In this document: positions 1-10,893 of the stretch, one piece after another
Numbering within the stretch: position 1 is the stretch's first letter
Layout of the letters: every line of letters begins with the position of its first letter
Assembly (NCBI GenBank): GCA_030248215.1
Contig: JASANG010000519.1
Coordinates: 62,001-126,000, forward strand
Direction: 5' to 3'
Origin: Enoplolaimus lenunculus
Lineage: Eukaryota > Nematoda > Enoplea > Enoplida > Thoracostomopsidae
DNA length: 64,000 bases
Notes under the pieces: generated by a model
The model's database searches: none
What the model saw: the letters and a program-made list of their open reading frames with translations, nothing else
Told to the model about the DNA's origin: nothing
Translations under genes and position numbers: made by a program

Positions 1-140
1 AGCGCTACGTTAAGGTGGACAATGGAAAATTTCACCCATAATAGCTGAGTGAGTTCTTTAAAACATCCATCTTAACTTTATTGCATTATTGTTTCGAAAA
101 TAGATATTCTAAAATAGATTTTCTGCTTAACAGTGTATGA

Positions 141-375
141 GCTCATGTAAAGATCAGGGGTGGAACGTTTTTCTGTGGGACTAGAATACAGTAATCTTAA
201 GCTTCAGACTAATTTTTTGCTTGCCTTAGGCATAGGTTAGGCTTAGGCTTAGGAATTTGCTCTTTCCTATGCTTAGGTTTAGGCTTAGGAATATGCTCAT
301 TCCTACGCTTAGGCTTAGGCTTATGCTTAGGCATATGCTTTAAATACTGTACAGCCCCTGTTCTTTACATTGGCC
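141..375 (+). mobile_element. TTAGGC-bearing MITE, copy 1
   Basis: The left end resembles CATGTAAAGATCAGGGG and the right end CTGTTCTTTACATTGGCC; these are imperfect inverted repeats of each other. Between them are a conserved leader (GGACTAGAATACAGTAA, then TTTTTTGC) and a degenerate array of GCTTAGG units broken by AATATGCTCATTCCTA-type spacers. There is no coding capacity. The structure suggests a non-autonomous DNA element with an internal minisatellite. Confidence 0.75.
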
Positions 376-416
376 CTAAACTTGTGTCAACTTTATACTT
401 CTGTGGATTTTTATAG

Positions 417-1997
417 AGCGAACGCCGCGAACAGTTAGCGAGCTTATGAAATCAAAAGATTTCGAAATGGTAGAATATCCAGGTTATTTCATTTTTCTGT
501 CTCGTATTAAAACTACAAAATTTTGCAGCATTTTTTACATTATTTTTATACATGCATGGAAAGATATTCAAATTTGTGGCACGAACTAAAAGCTTACGCT
601 ATACTTAATGTTGCTATTGAGTAATAATTTGGCTAAATGTCCACTGACTGATTGCTAGCACGTTTGACATATATCAAGTAAAACAGCAACTATAATCAGG
701 CGCGCATTGAATAGAGAATGGAGGATGTATCCCCCAGCGGCCCTGCCGAGCTAAAAATGTTGCAATAACTGAAAATCTTTGCATCCTGAATCCGCCATAT
801 AAGCTATTTTTAACAGTGCGGTTGTATTTTGATATAAAATTTAAACTTTGTTAAAAAATCTTTCAAATTAGTGATCCTTGCGTAAAAAAAGTAAACTACA
901 CTTTAATATGCTTATACTGAGAAGCAGTAGTAACAAAAACATTGTCGCTACACATTCTTGTGTCTGTCCTTGCAATGTAAATTGATCAAAGATTCACTAT
1001 GACGCACGTTTTCCCGTTCTTGTTGCAATTTCACTTTGTACCATTTTAAGGCCAATGTTTAGCCTATAGGCCGAATCATTGTCCCCAACTAATAAATTTG
1101 GGACATCGGGGACAGTTGGCAAAGTGGGGACAGATGGGATAGCGGGACAGTTGGGACAGTTGGGACAGTGTGACAGTCGGGACTGTTGAGACAGTTGGGA
1201 CAGTTATGACAGTTGAGACAGTTGGTTTAGCGGGATAATTGGGACAGTTTGGACTGTTGAGACAGTTGGGACAGTTATGACAGTTGAGACAGTTGGTTTA
1301 GCGGGATAATTGGGATAGTTTGGATAGCGGTACAGGTTGGACAGTTAGGACAGGGAGACAGTTGGGACCGTTGGACAGGGGACAGTTGGGACAGCGGGAC
1401 AATGGTACAGCCTTTATCGTAACATGGGTCAGCATCTCAATCTTATCACAGCGTGGATGATACTTATATAAGAGTATGCGACTCACGTCCTTTCGCGTAA
1501 TACAAAATGTGCTATAGAGTGTTGCATTTTGGCTCGTCACTCGTGATTTGGGTTGGGAGTCTATGTCAAATTTAATACAAGGCAAACCTACAAAAATAAA
1601 TCATGTCATTTCGTTTAAGCAAACCATTTTTTGCGACAACTGCAAGTATAGTATTTTTTTATAAAAATGTACGGCGTTCCCGAAATTGATGACAGTTGCA
1701 TACTCTTGTCAAGGAGTATTATCCACACTTGCTCCTATTAGTTACAGTCTAAATTTTAGGCACAAAAAAGTGTTATTTTTAGTCTAAACACATGCTTCTG
1801 GCAAACCGATCTAAATGTTGTTTTTTGTTTTAGCTCCGTCTGTAAAGCCAGTTACATCCACAGTATTTGAAAAACAGCCAGAACAAGCCGAATCTCATGA
1901 ATCCATGAAAATTGACAAGTCTGATGATTTAGCGCTGACGTTTCAAAAGCAATTCTTAAACGCGGATAGCGTATCGTCCGAAACTTTACGTAGTTAA
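417..1997 (+). CDS. Probable 3' end of an unidentified gene (two exons)
   Basis: Two exons fit each other. Exon 417-482 follows a TTTTTATAG acceptor and reads (x)RTPRTVSELMKSKDFEMVEYP before a GT donor at 483. Exon 1834-1997 follows a TTTTGTTTTAG acceptor, reads APSVKPVTSTVFEKQ onward, and ends SSETLRS-stop. Both junctions are phase 1, so the join keeps the frame and gives about 75 residues. The peptide is polar and rich in Ser, Glu, Asp and Lys, without a membrane segment or recognised domain. The 5' part would lie left of the window. The intron (483-1833) holds a GGGACAGTTG minisatellite. I do not recognise the family. The support is only frame, splice consensus and composition, so chance agreement remains possible. 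Confidence 0.42.
1095..1410 (+). repeat. GGGACAGTTG minisatellite
   Basis: About 30 units of a roughly 10-bp word, GGGACAGTTG, with variants GAGACAGTTG, ATGACAGTTG and GGGATAATTG. A higher-order unit is visible: the block starting GACTGTTGAGACAG at 1181 recurs at 1252, a 71-bp step, almost unchanged. The array lies in the predicted intron of the left-edge gene. Open frames on either strand here are by-products of the repeat. Confidence 0.85.
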
Positions 1998-2590
1998 AAT
2001 TAGCTTCAGACAGTACAGGATGCCCGTATCCAGCTCAGATTTTCTCTGTGAGTCGCTTTGACAGCAACATGTCCGAAATTTCTTAACCAGACGCTTACTA
2101 CTGCGTATTTTTGTTTCACGGCGAACCACGGTTTCGGTGTCGGCAGAACCTGTTCACAAACGGCAAAGGTATTTTTTCCTTTGAGTTTCATCATTGCAGT
2201 TAATACTTTTCCTAATAAGGTTTATTGCAATGTACACCAAAGTCAAGACATTGTGTATTTTTATATTTTAACCATTCGAGGTGGGTAAAGGTGTGTCGTG
2301 GGTAAAAAGCAATTTCAATTCGCAGGTAAAGCGGGGCCGGGCAAAGAAATTTGCACTCTTTTATCCACTTTTAGGCTAGATCAGTGATGAATCCAGGAAT
2401 AATTAGTAAGGAATCTCTGGTTAAATATTGGCTTAACTCCACTACAAAACTTCAGTTTGGAGTTTGCTTCGAGGCACGACAAAGCTTTTAGTGTCTTTTT
2501 AAACAGCTCAGGAGGTGAAATTTTTTTGAACCATGACCAGTACGAAACCTCACGAGCGAAACGAACGAGAAACATGAAGTAATTTTATCA

Positions 2591-2776
2591 TTTATAGAAC
2601 AGGGCCGGATCGTTTTCCGGCGGGGCTGTACTAGAGTCAGTTTAAGCTTTAGATTAACTTTTTAGCTTAGGCTTAGGCTTAGGAATAGGCACATCCTTAC
2701 GCTTAGGTTTAGGCTTAAGCTTAGGCTTAGAAATGTGATTATACTACTGTTCCGACCCTGTTCTATACATTGGCCC
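2591..2776 (+). mobile_element. TTAGGC-bearing MITE, copy 2
   Basis: Same plan as the copy at 141: left end TATAGAACAGGGCCGGATCG, leader TTTAAGCTTTAGATTAA, a GCTTAGG array, right end TACTGTTCCGACCCTGTTC followed by TATACATTGGCC. This copy belongs to a sub-type that has TATA instead of TTTA in its ends and is shared with the copy at 27669. Confidence 0.75.
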
Positions 2777-3658
2777 CTTGTGTGATTGTCTTACTGATTC
2801 TGATATTGGTGAAAGGACGCGGTCCTTCTCGGAACGCGCATGATTTTGTTCCTATTCCACGTCACAGTGTGGCCAGCTGTATACTCTTGTTCATTGCAAA
2901 AAGACAAAATGTCAGCCACTCTTTGGGTGGTGGAATAACAAAGGCGAATACTAACAATATTATCGCTTACCGTAGTGTATTATTTGATACCACATAACAA
3001 AAGGTATCATATTTTGACAACCCATGAACACATTAACTTTACAACAGACTTCTTTCAATTTTGTCACCTTAAGTACAGCCCCAATAATGCTTTCCAGTTA
3101 TTAATTCTATCCAGCATTGTCAACGAGTGTTTAGTCGATAATTTGTTATGCGATATGCTATTTGGATGAAATATAGCACTTGAATAATTGCCCTGCATTT
3201 ATCTTCGATGCTTCAGGTCAATTAAATCAATTTTAACTTCAAATTTTGATTTCGAACATTGTAACGTAATCTCTAAAAGCAATAAGTGTGAAATCAAACT
3301 TGTACGTGTTCGCATTAATTTTTTGAGAATTGTTCTGCGCTGCTTGCAGCTGTATTGGTTTTTCTCAAACACATTTCATATCGTCGTCTACATTAGAGAC
3401 TAATCTAGACTTGAACAATTTTTAATTTTCGACGTTGTTTTCTATCCTAGTTTATTTAAAAACCCATTACTTATATTTGGTCATCATGAGAGTATATTCG
3501 TCAACATATACATATTTACAATCGCGTATAAAATTGAAATTTTGGTGCAAAATTTAAAAATGCAATTTTTGACCAAACTAAAATTTGTTTGGTAACGTTT
3601 TTATGTTTGCTCCACATCAAGAGAATAAAACATGTATGAAACACTGTTCGGGAAAATA

Positions 3659-3856
3659 GCCCATGTAAAGATCAGTTGCGGGACGTTTTTCTGTCGGACT
3701 AGAAAGGAGTAAGCTTTAGCGATAGATGATTTTTTGCTTGGCTTAGGCTTAGGCTTAGGTTGAGGAATATGTTCATTTTTAATCTTGCGCTTAAGCTTAC
3801 GCTTAGGCATAGTAATATGCTTATAATACTGTTTCTGCCCTGTTCTTTACATTGGT
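3659..3856 (+). mobile_element. TTAGGC-bearing MITE, copy 3
   Basis: Left end CCATGTAAAGATCAG, leader GACTAGAAAGGAGTAAGC, then a short GCTTAGG array that drifts into GCTTAAGCTTACGC, and right end CTGTTCTTTACATTGG. About 200 bp, non-coding. Confidence 0.7.
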
Positions 3857-5035
3857 CGGCACAATTCGTCTCTAGTTTCCACAGTTGTTCTTTAATATTT
3901 GTGTACGGTACGTGCCAAGCGAGCTGTTTCTAAGAAATATCTAAAAACCCGATGCTTTAAATTGTAATATGTTTTTGTGGCTAACAAATTTAAACAACAT
4001 GAAGTGCATAGTAACAAAATCTGCAAGCCGAATTATATACATTATAAAATACGGTACCAAATTGTGTAGCTTGTCAGTTTTAGCCGACCAAATGTTTATG
4101 CTTCATTTCTTTTTGGTACATTGCGTTCCGGAACGAAGCCTAGTAAAACCTATAGACCAACAGAGGCTTTTTTTAACCGTGTAACGATAGTTTATACTGC
4201 TGCTGTCTCAATTTTGAACATTTTCGACAACCAAAAGTTTTAGATATACATATATATTATCTATGCAATAACATTGAAAGTTTAACACATATATTCATAT
4301 GTTCACAATATGCGCAGTAAAACAGTTAAGGGCTCGTGTTGTTAGGTTCAATCACCACCAACTGAGCGACATTTTACAAGGTTTATAAACCGTGTCGGCC
4401 ATGGCAACTAAAAATGTATCCGCCACCAATGGCATTAAACCATTGTTTATGGCAGTGAAAAACATGAATGTCACCAATTGAAATTGTTTAAATCTCACAA
4501 TGTGTACCAACAACTAAATGTGCTCGCAGTGTATGTGGCGTATTTGGTTATCAGAGCTAAAACTACGGTCGGAGGGAGGTATGATGAGCCCAGCGTTCCC
4601 TCTTTTTTTCGACCTTCCAAATTCAGGCCGAAACTATTAGAATTCATTAAATATTGTTCTATGTAATACGAACATATATTTCTCGTTTAATTCAGAAATG
4701 GTCTTGCCTCCATGCAAATAGTTCCTGGTTGCCGGGGCTGTTTGTTTGTATATAATAATTGAACTTTCACCTATTTCTTATTATATGAACGATGCTTGGA
4801 GTTTTGGTTTTATAATGAATTGGTTACTGAGTATAATATATTAGGTTGAGATACTCACTTTTGTTCTAAAGGTTTAAAAACGTTTTTTGTTTGTTTCATG
4901 CCAATGCATGGTACGGTTTCGACCTGGCATTGTAATTTCTGTTGAGGATTTTAAAACATTATGACTCACGCATTTAACATTTATACTTGCTATTTTGTTT
5001 CGTTCTACGACCTCAAATAAGTTTGCGGCCGGTCT

Positions 5036-5215
5036 CGCGGTGTAATTCTTCTCTCCGAGACTGGTTTAATTGTTCCCCCGCTGACAGTATAACTCTTCAC
5101 CTCGTTTAATTCTTCCCTCCCCCTGTACGAATTCGACTGGTTTGTTTTTTCCCGCTCGCCATATAATTCTTCCCCCGTTTTAGTTTATAGTAGAATTCTT
5201 TCCTCTGCTGAATTT
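5036..5215 (+). repeat. TTTAATTCTTCCC degenerate array (left arm)
   Basis: The word TTTAATTCTTCCC and close variants (TATAATTCTTCCC, TTTAATTGTTCCC, GTAGAATTCTTTCC) recur at 15-40 bp spacing with changing linkers such as CTGGTTTAATT. The reverse-complement words fill 5965-6145, so the two arrays face each other across about 750 bp. Confidence 0.6.
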
Positions 5216-5964
5216 TCTCCTTGACCCGACATCTTCTCAGACAGTTCCTTAAGTAGAATTGTCAAAATTTAATTAACGCAATCAGGGTGCAACCGCTGTT
5301 ATAAAATACCGGAACCGGAATCGGGAAAATAAAAAATATCCGATCCGAAATCGGAGCCGGAAACCAAAAAGACATGATACATAAAAATTCATTTTAACAA
5401 CGTTATTTTATCTAGTTTAATGGTGTAGTAAACACACCATTTAGAATGCCAAAATCCTGAAGCAAATGCAGCGGGTGGAAGCGTATGATAAATAATGGAG
5501 TGTGGCACAAATTGAAAATGTTAAAAATACACGATCCAATAATTTCAAATACCAAAAATGCCGGAAAATTCCGTTGAAAAATACCGGAATTATGTTACCC
5601 GAACCGGATAGTAAAAAATATTGAATTTCCCTACTGGAACAGAGATTCCAGTTGCAGTCTGACAGCAACATACGTTTTAAGCATTGTACATTTGTCAGAA
5701 TTCCCAAACTAATTAATAGCAATTTACATTTGAAGCACTGATTGCAACTTCATAGTTATTTTCGTCGGATGATTCAAGTAAATGCTTTTCTCTTCAAAAT
5801 CATCGGGCCCTCCTAATGTTTCGGATCGAAATTTTAGATAGTTACCGTCACCTCCCGTCGATTCTATTGTCGAATACGCAAAAATTGTAGTGGAAGGAAA
5901 TGCCATACTGGCAAGAATTTTGCGCACAGTTGCCCTTGTACATGAAAAGTAGTAAACCAAGGGC

Positions 5965-6145
5965 TGGGAAAGGATTAATGTGGTATAATTCAGCCGAACA
6001 AAAATTATACAGGGAAAGAATTAAACCGCAACTTTTGTTATATTCTTCTGGGGAATAATTAAACCAGTATGTGTGAAAAATTAAACCGGCTTAATCCTTC
6101 CGGGTTACAATTAAATGGGGTAAGAATGAAAACCGTAACACCGTT
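5965..6145 (-). repeat. GGGAAGAATTAAAC degenerate array (right arm)
   Basis: Words such as GGGAAAGAATTAAACCG, GGGGAATAATTAAACCAG and GGGTTACAATTAAATGGGG are the reverse complement of the array at 5036-5215. The arms match in words rather than in base-by-base alignment. Confidence 0.6.
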
Positions 6146-6272
6146 CTAAAATAGGTATTACTAAACCGTTTTTCGAACGCAGCAAACACTGTATATTAAC
6201 CCGGTAAACGAATTACTACACAGTGTGCAGTGGCACAGTGTGCGCTTTACGCTGAATATATACTTTCCACAA

Positions 6273-6345
6273 GACGTGATGAGACCTTTGCCGGGCTCAA
6301 GCGTCAAGTTCCAATAGCTGAGCAATAATGACAAAACGCCACCTA
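6273..6345 (+). repeat. tRNA-derived SINE fragment, copy 1
   Basis: GACGTGATGAGACC followed by GGGCTCAAGCGTCAAG and TAGCTGAGCAATAATGAC matches the heads of the copies at 20398 and 28990. The downstream B-box part is lost or diverged. Confidence 0.5.
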
Positions 6346-6967
6346 CAGCAACGACCCGTGTTTGATACCGAACATGAAAAATATATTTTCGTCGAAATTA
6401 CAAAAATTCATACACGTTAAGATCAAAACCAAAAAAAAAATGTTTTCGCATATGAAGTGAATGCGAACTCAACTGGCACAAAAATATTTCACGAATGCTT
6501 GAATAAAACAAACTTTGAAATCATTGATAGGCAAAGGTTACTTAGCAATCAGAACTTACTTATGACCCCAACTGAGCTTTATTTATATTTATATCATTAT
6601 GAATGCATGCAGCGGGCAGCGAGCACTTGACAAGTACGTCATACATATTATCCGAACACCAGTTCTGCGACAATTCGTCGCTCAGACAACTTGTCGCCCA
6701 ACGGCTACCGAAACCTAAGCGCCTACTAGTCGGCAACAAATAAACGAGATTTCGAATTACAAGTCGTCGGTCGACGAGGTGTTTGGCGACAAGTTGTCGT
6801 TGCACCACGTCCTTAGGTAACTCTCACTACTGTTTTTTAAAAAGATGACGTAAAACTGTCTATTTGCTAAACTCAGACACGACTGCTGCTGTGTAGTGCA
6901 ATTTGTCATGAAATATTAAAGCAAGCGAGACAATAAAATTACGACTGCATAATTGTGCATGATAGTA

Positions 6968-7165
6968 CACTGTAAAAAATGGGGAGTCATATTGACTCTC
7001 TCGGAAACAGGCTTTTCCTAACTACACAAACTGACTCAAAGTTGACTCCGCCAGAGTCAACAGTGAATGGAATTTGTCTCTGGCGGAGTCAAATTTGACG
7101 TAGTTTGTGTAGTCACGAAAAGCCTGTTTCCGAGGGAGCCAATTTGACTCCCCATTTTTACAGTG
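6968..7165. mobile_element. Palindromic MITE with TA target sites, copy 1
   Basis: A near-perfect foldback of about 198 bp. It begins CACTGTAAAAAATGGGGAGT and ends with the reverse complement CCCCATTTTTACAGTG, and TA sits on both sides. The arms run GACTCTCTCGGAAACAGGC, then a ACTACACAAACTGACTCAA block, to a short loop. TA duplication and long inverted arms fit a Tc1/mariner-type non-autonomous element. Confidence 0.85.
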
Positions 7166-7757
7166 TATATAACCAATAATACGTAATTATATGTTAAAGG
7201 TACAACCAGTTTATGACGTACAAAAATAAAGCGGAACCAACCTCGGATTCTTCTCTTCCAACAAAAATCCTGGTTCCATCCCGGGATAAAAACCAAATTA
7301 TTAAGTTTTCGAATGTTTTAGAACATTTCTACCAATAAATTGTTAGTTTGTAAAACGTTTCACGATGGGAGCGAATTAGTTATTTCTGGTTATTTCTAAG
7401 TTAATAACAGCAAACGTTAACTTATATACGTTGGGTTGATGTGATTCCGAGCGAGTTAATCAGTTACTCAGAATGAGTTGAATCAACGCAGAATTCTGAG
7501 TTCTGATAATCATAATTCAGGAGTTAGAACATTCAGAACTCTCAAGTTATTGAATCATTGTGAGATTATGTTTACTGTTATTAGCACTGAAATATTAACT
7601 AATTCGTTCTCTGAGACGATCATTCCACTGGTTGTAATTACTCTGAGTTACATCTTTGGTTCCGCAATTTAATGAATTGTATATGTATATTTGCCTTCTC
7701 GTCAAATATTTCTAGGTTTGCCAAATTTTGTAATTTACTTCTCATTTTATGAAGGCG

Positions 7758-7938
7758 ACCAACGTAGAGATCAGGGCCCTAACAGTAATATAATCATATT
7801 CTTAACATAAGTCAAGCATCTGCGCACGGAAGGTTAAGCTTATATCAAAGGCTACGCCTAAGCCTTAGCAAAAAATTAGTCTAAAGCTTAAACTTACTGT
7901 ATTGCAGTATCGCGGAAAAATGGTCCGCCCCGGATCTT
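7758..7938 (-). mobile_element. TTAGGC-bearing MITE, copy 4 (inverted)
   Basis: On the minus strand it reads GATCCGGGGCGGACC, then TACAGTAAGTTTAAGC, TTTAGACTAATTTTTTGC, a short GCTTAGGC run and an end resembling AGGGCCCTGATCTC. The array is short in this copy. Confidence 0.65.
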
Positions 7939-8192
7939 GCTCAAATGATTGTTCGAATCACAAAAAAGCTTGTGCCTCGGTTGATTGACAAACCGCCTGC
8001 CGAACAAACTGTGATATCGTGCCCCTCGTTGTTTCACTTTGGGTGTAAGAAATAGTGCGCCTGCGCTGATACTCGGTATATACCAAGTTCCCGTCTTGTG
8101 TTACCTCCAAATATAATTTGCTTCCGTCACCCCTCAGTTCATCTTGTTTCAACCACTAACTGTGTTCAAACTACGGTCTTTCGTAATTATGC

Positions 8193-8344
8193 TCATGCGA
8201 ATTTCTCAGCCACTAATGAATCTAGAATTGTTTTGAATTCAAAACTTGTAATGCCAATGATGAGGTTTAACGTCGACCAGTTTATTATAAGACGTGTAGG
8301 TGCCGTCGCTTCGCCAACCAAATCTACAATAGCCTCATATTCAC
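8193..8344 (-). other. Unconfirmed exon-like reading frame
   Basis: On the minus strand an open stretch of about 50 codons reads YEAIVDLVGEATAPTRLIIN and continues with an alternation of hydrophobic and polar residues typical of real protein, ending in a TGA at 8193-8195. A second minus-strand frame just downstream (8152-7958) has a natural-looking composition too (SKLYLEVTQDGNLVYTEYQ). I could not find splice sites that join them, no start is convincing, and no family is recognised. This could be a fragment of a decayed gene or chance. Confidence 0.18.
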
Positions 8345-8529
8345 TGGTTCATATATAATTACAAGTATAATTGTCAAATCCACATTGATTTGTGACAAGG
8401 GTTTGGGCCCATGTATACTTTGCTGCCGTACCAAAATGCAGCCGTCCCAGCTATAAACAAATAGCCTCTATTTGTGGTGAGAATTTGGGATTGGGGGATT
8501 TTGTAATTTTAAAAGTATTCAATGCAAAC

Positions 8530-9060
8530 ATGATGTTTTTGGTTTAGGGAGGCAAAGGTTTAGGCTATGGATTAGGCGTAAGGCTAGGCTTGGGTGTGTG
8601 ATCTGGCATACCTAGATGAAGAACTAAGTGTAGCTACAGTCTTAATCTTTCGCTTTTTGATCGGCGTAGGCTTAGGCTTATGCTGGTATTAGCTCAGGCC
8701 AGGCGTAGGAACTGGTGTATCTAAGAGTTATTTGTTGCCTTTGCTTAAACTTTTACTTATCCTTCAGCTTAGGCTTAGATTTAGGATTAGGCCTAGGAGT
8801 AGCTTCTGCTCAGACCTTAAGCTTTGGCGTAAGCTTGGGTTAGGCTTAGAAATTGGCTTTGGTTTACAGGTTAAATCTTGCTAAACCGTTGAGTTCTGTT
8901 AATCTTAGGCTTAGGATTAGGTTTAGGTTTATGATTAGGTTTAGCAGTAGGAATAGTGTAGGCTTAGATATAGACTTCGGCGTAGCCTTAGGTTTAGGCT
9001 TCACCTTACTCTTCGGCTTAAGCTTAGGTCTAACAGTAGACTATGGCTTAAGCGTAGGCA
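8530..9060 (+). repeat. Long degenerate TTAGGC array
   Basis: Over 500 bp the word TTAGGC and its neighbours (TTAGGT, GTAGGC, TTTAGGATTAGG) recur irregularly, with linkers such as CTTCGGCGTAAGC. The MITE ends are not seen here, so this is either an expanded and eroded MITE core or an independent interstitial telomere-like tract. A 121-codon open frame over it is a product of the repeat. Confidence 0.7.
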
Positions 9061-9119
9061 TATTAATAGATCTAAATCATCTCAAATCTAACTTCAGACA
9101 TCATCCCAAAAATCAGAAA

Positions 9120-9545
9120 ATTCATATGCGACAACATTCAAGATTTCACGCAAATGTATTTCAGAGCCAAATTTCCCACGTACGACCACATCCCGAAATA
9201 GCAAAATCCCACCATTGATTATATCCTGAAATTCCAAAGTTTCACTTTCGCCATATCCGGCCGAAAATACTAAAATTCCAAAATCTATTATTCGACTAAA
9301 TCATGATATTCCAGAATCTTATATTTGACTACATTCTGAAATATCAAAAACACACCTGCGACTGCATTCTAAAATCACAAAATCCTTCTATAAACCATTT
9401 GCCGAAATCCCAATATTCCACTGTTAACCACATCCCGAAATTCCAATGTCTTACCATCGACCATATGCCGAAATTCCAAAATCCCAAAATCCTAACCTTC
9501 CATCATAAACCGAAATCCCAAAATTCCACTTCTTACCTCATATTG
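9120..9545 (+). repeat. CCGAAATTCCAAAATC array
   Basis: A minisatellite with units of about 30-35 bp built from CATCCCGAAATTCCAAAATC plus a variable TTACCATTGAC-like linker, around 12 units, strongly diverged. It directly follows the TTAGGC array. The open frame across it reflects the repeat. Confidence 0.7.
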
Positions 9546-10671
9546 TTATGATGAGATGGTGGGACTTTATGACGGCAGACAGTTTGACAGGGCCGGAGTT
9601 TACGTTGAATTTCTACAGCGCGCATACCAAGTTCAGCGTGCCTAACTGCCACTTCTGTCTAATGTTGAATACACCGCAACTATAAAATGTTTAGATTTAG
9701 GGTTAGGATATAAGACGGAAATATAATAATTAACTTTGCGCAAATTTTAAAATAGTTTCACTCAAGTCTCGAAGCTATTCGACACAAATTGCAATCGCTG
9801 GAGATTTAGTTTTGAACATTTCGATGCTTATTCTGTTTGACAAGGTTTCTGGTTGTCTTTTGTTATTGCACTATAATCTGTATTCAAAAGGTATATAATT
9901 CGAACGATTCAACTTTATCATGATGCACTCACAAAAAACCAAAAAAAGGGAGTTTCCTTGGTTGCAATTTACTGTGTATGTAGTATAACAATAAATCTTA
10001 CTTTCGGTTTGACTTGACTTAGTCGTTGGTCAGAACTTAGCGAAAATATTGCACCAGCGACATTAAAACGTGTACACCAGGTTGAAAATGAAATTTCAAC
10101 AGGAAATTTTACTCGTGTTAGAATGCAATTTTTGCACAACACACATATTTTGTCTTCAAAATGCATTGTTGATTGCGAAATTTGTTAACAATTATATGAA
10201 ATTGCTATTTTTGTATCACAGAAATTAATTAGAGTGACAAGAAGGTCAACTATAAATACAACCGTATTGCTGCATTGAGCAAAATTATGTGCGCATTCCA
10301 TACGTGAATTGGTAAATCTCACTACTGGCTGGCAAAACGTTTAGGTAAAATTACAGAATTTTAAAAATTTTCGGTTGTGTTCTCAAAACTTAGCCATTAA
10401 GTTTTTTGAAACTCCAAATCCCGAAACCAAAGCTCCTATTTCAAAATAACTGAAAAGTTACCAGGGCAATGGTATGACGGGCTTTGCAAAGCACACACCC
10501 ATTAACTTGGTTATCAGGGATTCCGGGAGCAGTCAGGGTTATAGTGATGTGTAGATAATATCGGCGTATGGTTTAGACAGAATTTTGAAGTCGTGAAAAT
10601 GCAAGTTCATACGGCGAGGTTTTACTAGAAAGTTATACAGAGTGCTACCGGTTTGTCGTATGGTACACCAA

Positions 10672-10735
10672 ATTTTGGGTGGGTAAAGAATGACAAAATT
10701 TTACCCGCGCTTTGCCATTCTTCACACGTGCGTGT
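10672..10735 (+). repeat. ACCCGC/GCGGGT element fragment
   Basis: TTGGGTGGGTAAAGAATGAC followed by ATTTTACCCGCGCTTTGCC. The same pairing of a GGGTAAAG arm and a TTTACCCGC arm marks the element at 19253. Confidence 0.5.
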
Positions 10736-10893
10736 ACTCACATCAAAAATTTCCTACCAGGGGTTTGCGTGTAAATTTTCAATAAATATTGTTATTTTAG
10801 AATATACGATATCTACATAAAAATTAGCTGAGTAATTAGCGCCAAAACAACAAATTAGTTATTATAATACACGAAAAATTGCGCCATATTACA

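Larger units (their letters stand above)
2000..10890. other. Repeat-rich intergenic tract
   Basis: About 9 kb without a gene I can defend. It holds TTAGGC elements (2591, 3659, 7758 and a long degenerate array at 8530-9060), an ACCCGC patch near 2280, two inverted TTTAATTCTTCCC arrays (5036 and 5965), CCGGAATC-type patches (5300-5640), a SINE copy (6273), a palindromic MITE (6968), an AACTCA-rich patch (7380-7680) and an AAATTCCAAAAT array (9120-9545). Open frames of 60-120 codons occur, but they fall on repeats or lack splice and codon support. The stretches 3870-5030, 6350-6960 and 9550-10890 show no structure beyond AT-rich sequence. Confidence 0.6.

Noticed and set aside
8853-9218. 121-codon open frame
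   Set aside because: It lies on the degenerate TTAGGC and AAATTCC arrays, so the Leu/Gly-rich peptide is a product of the repeat.
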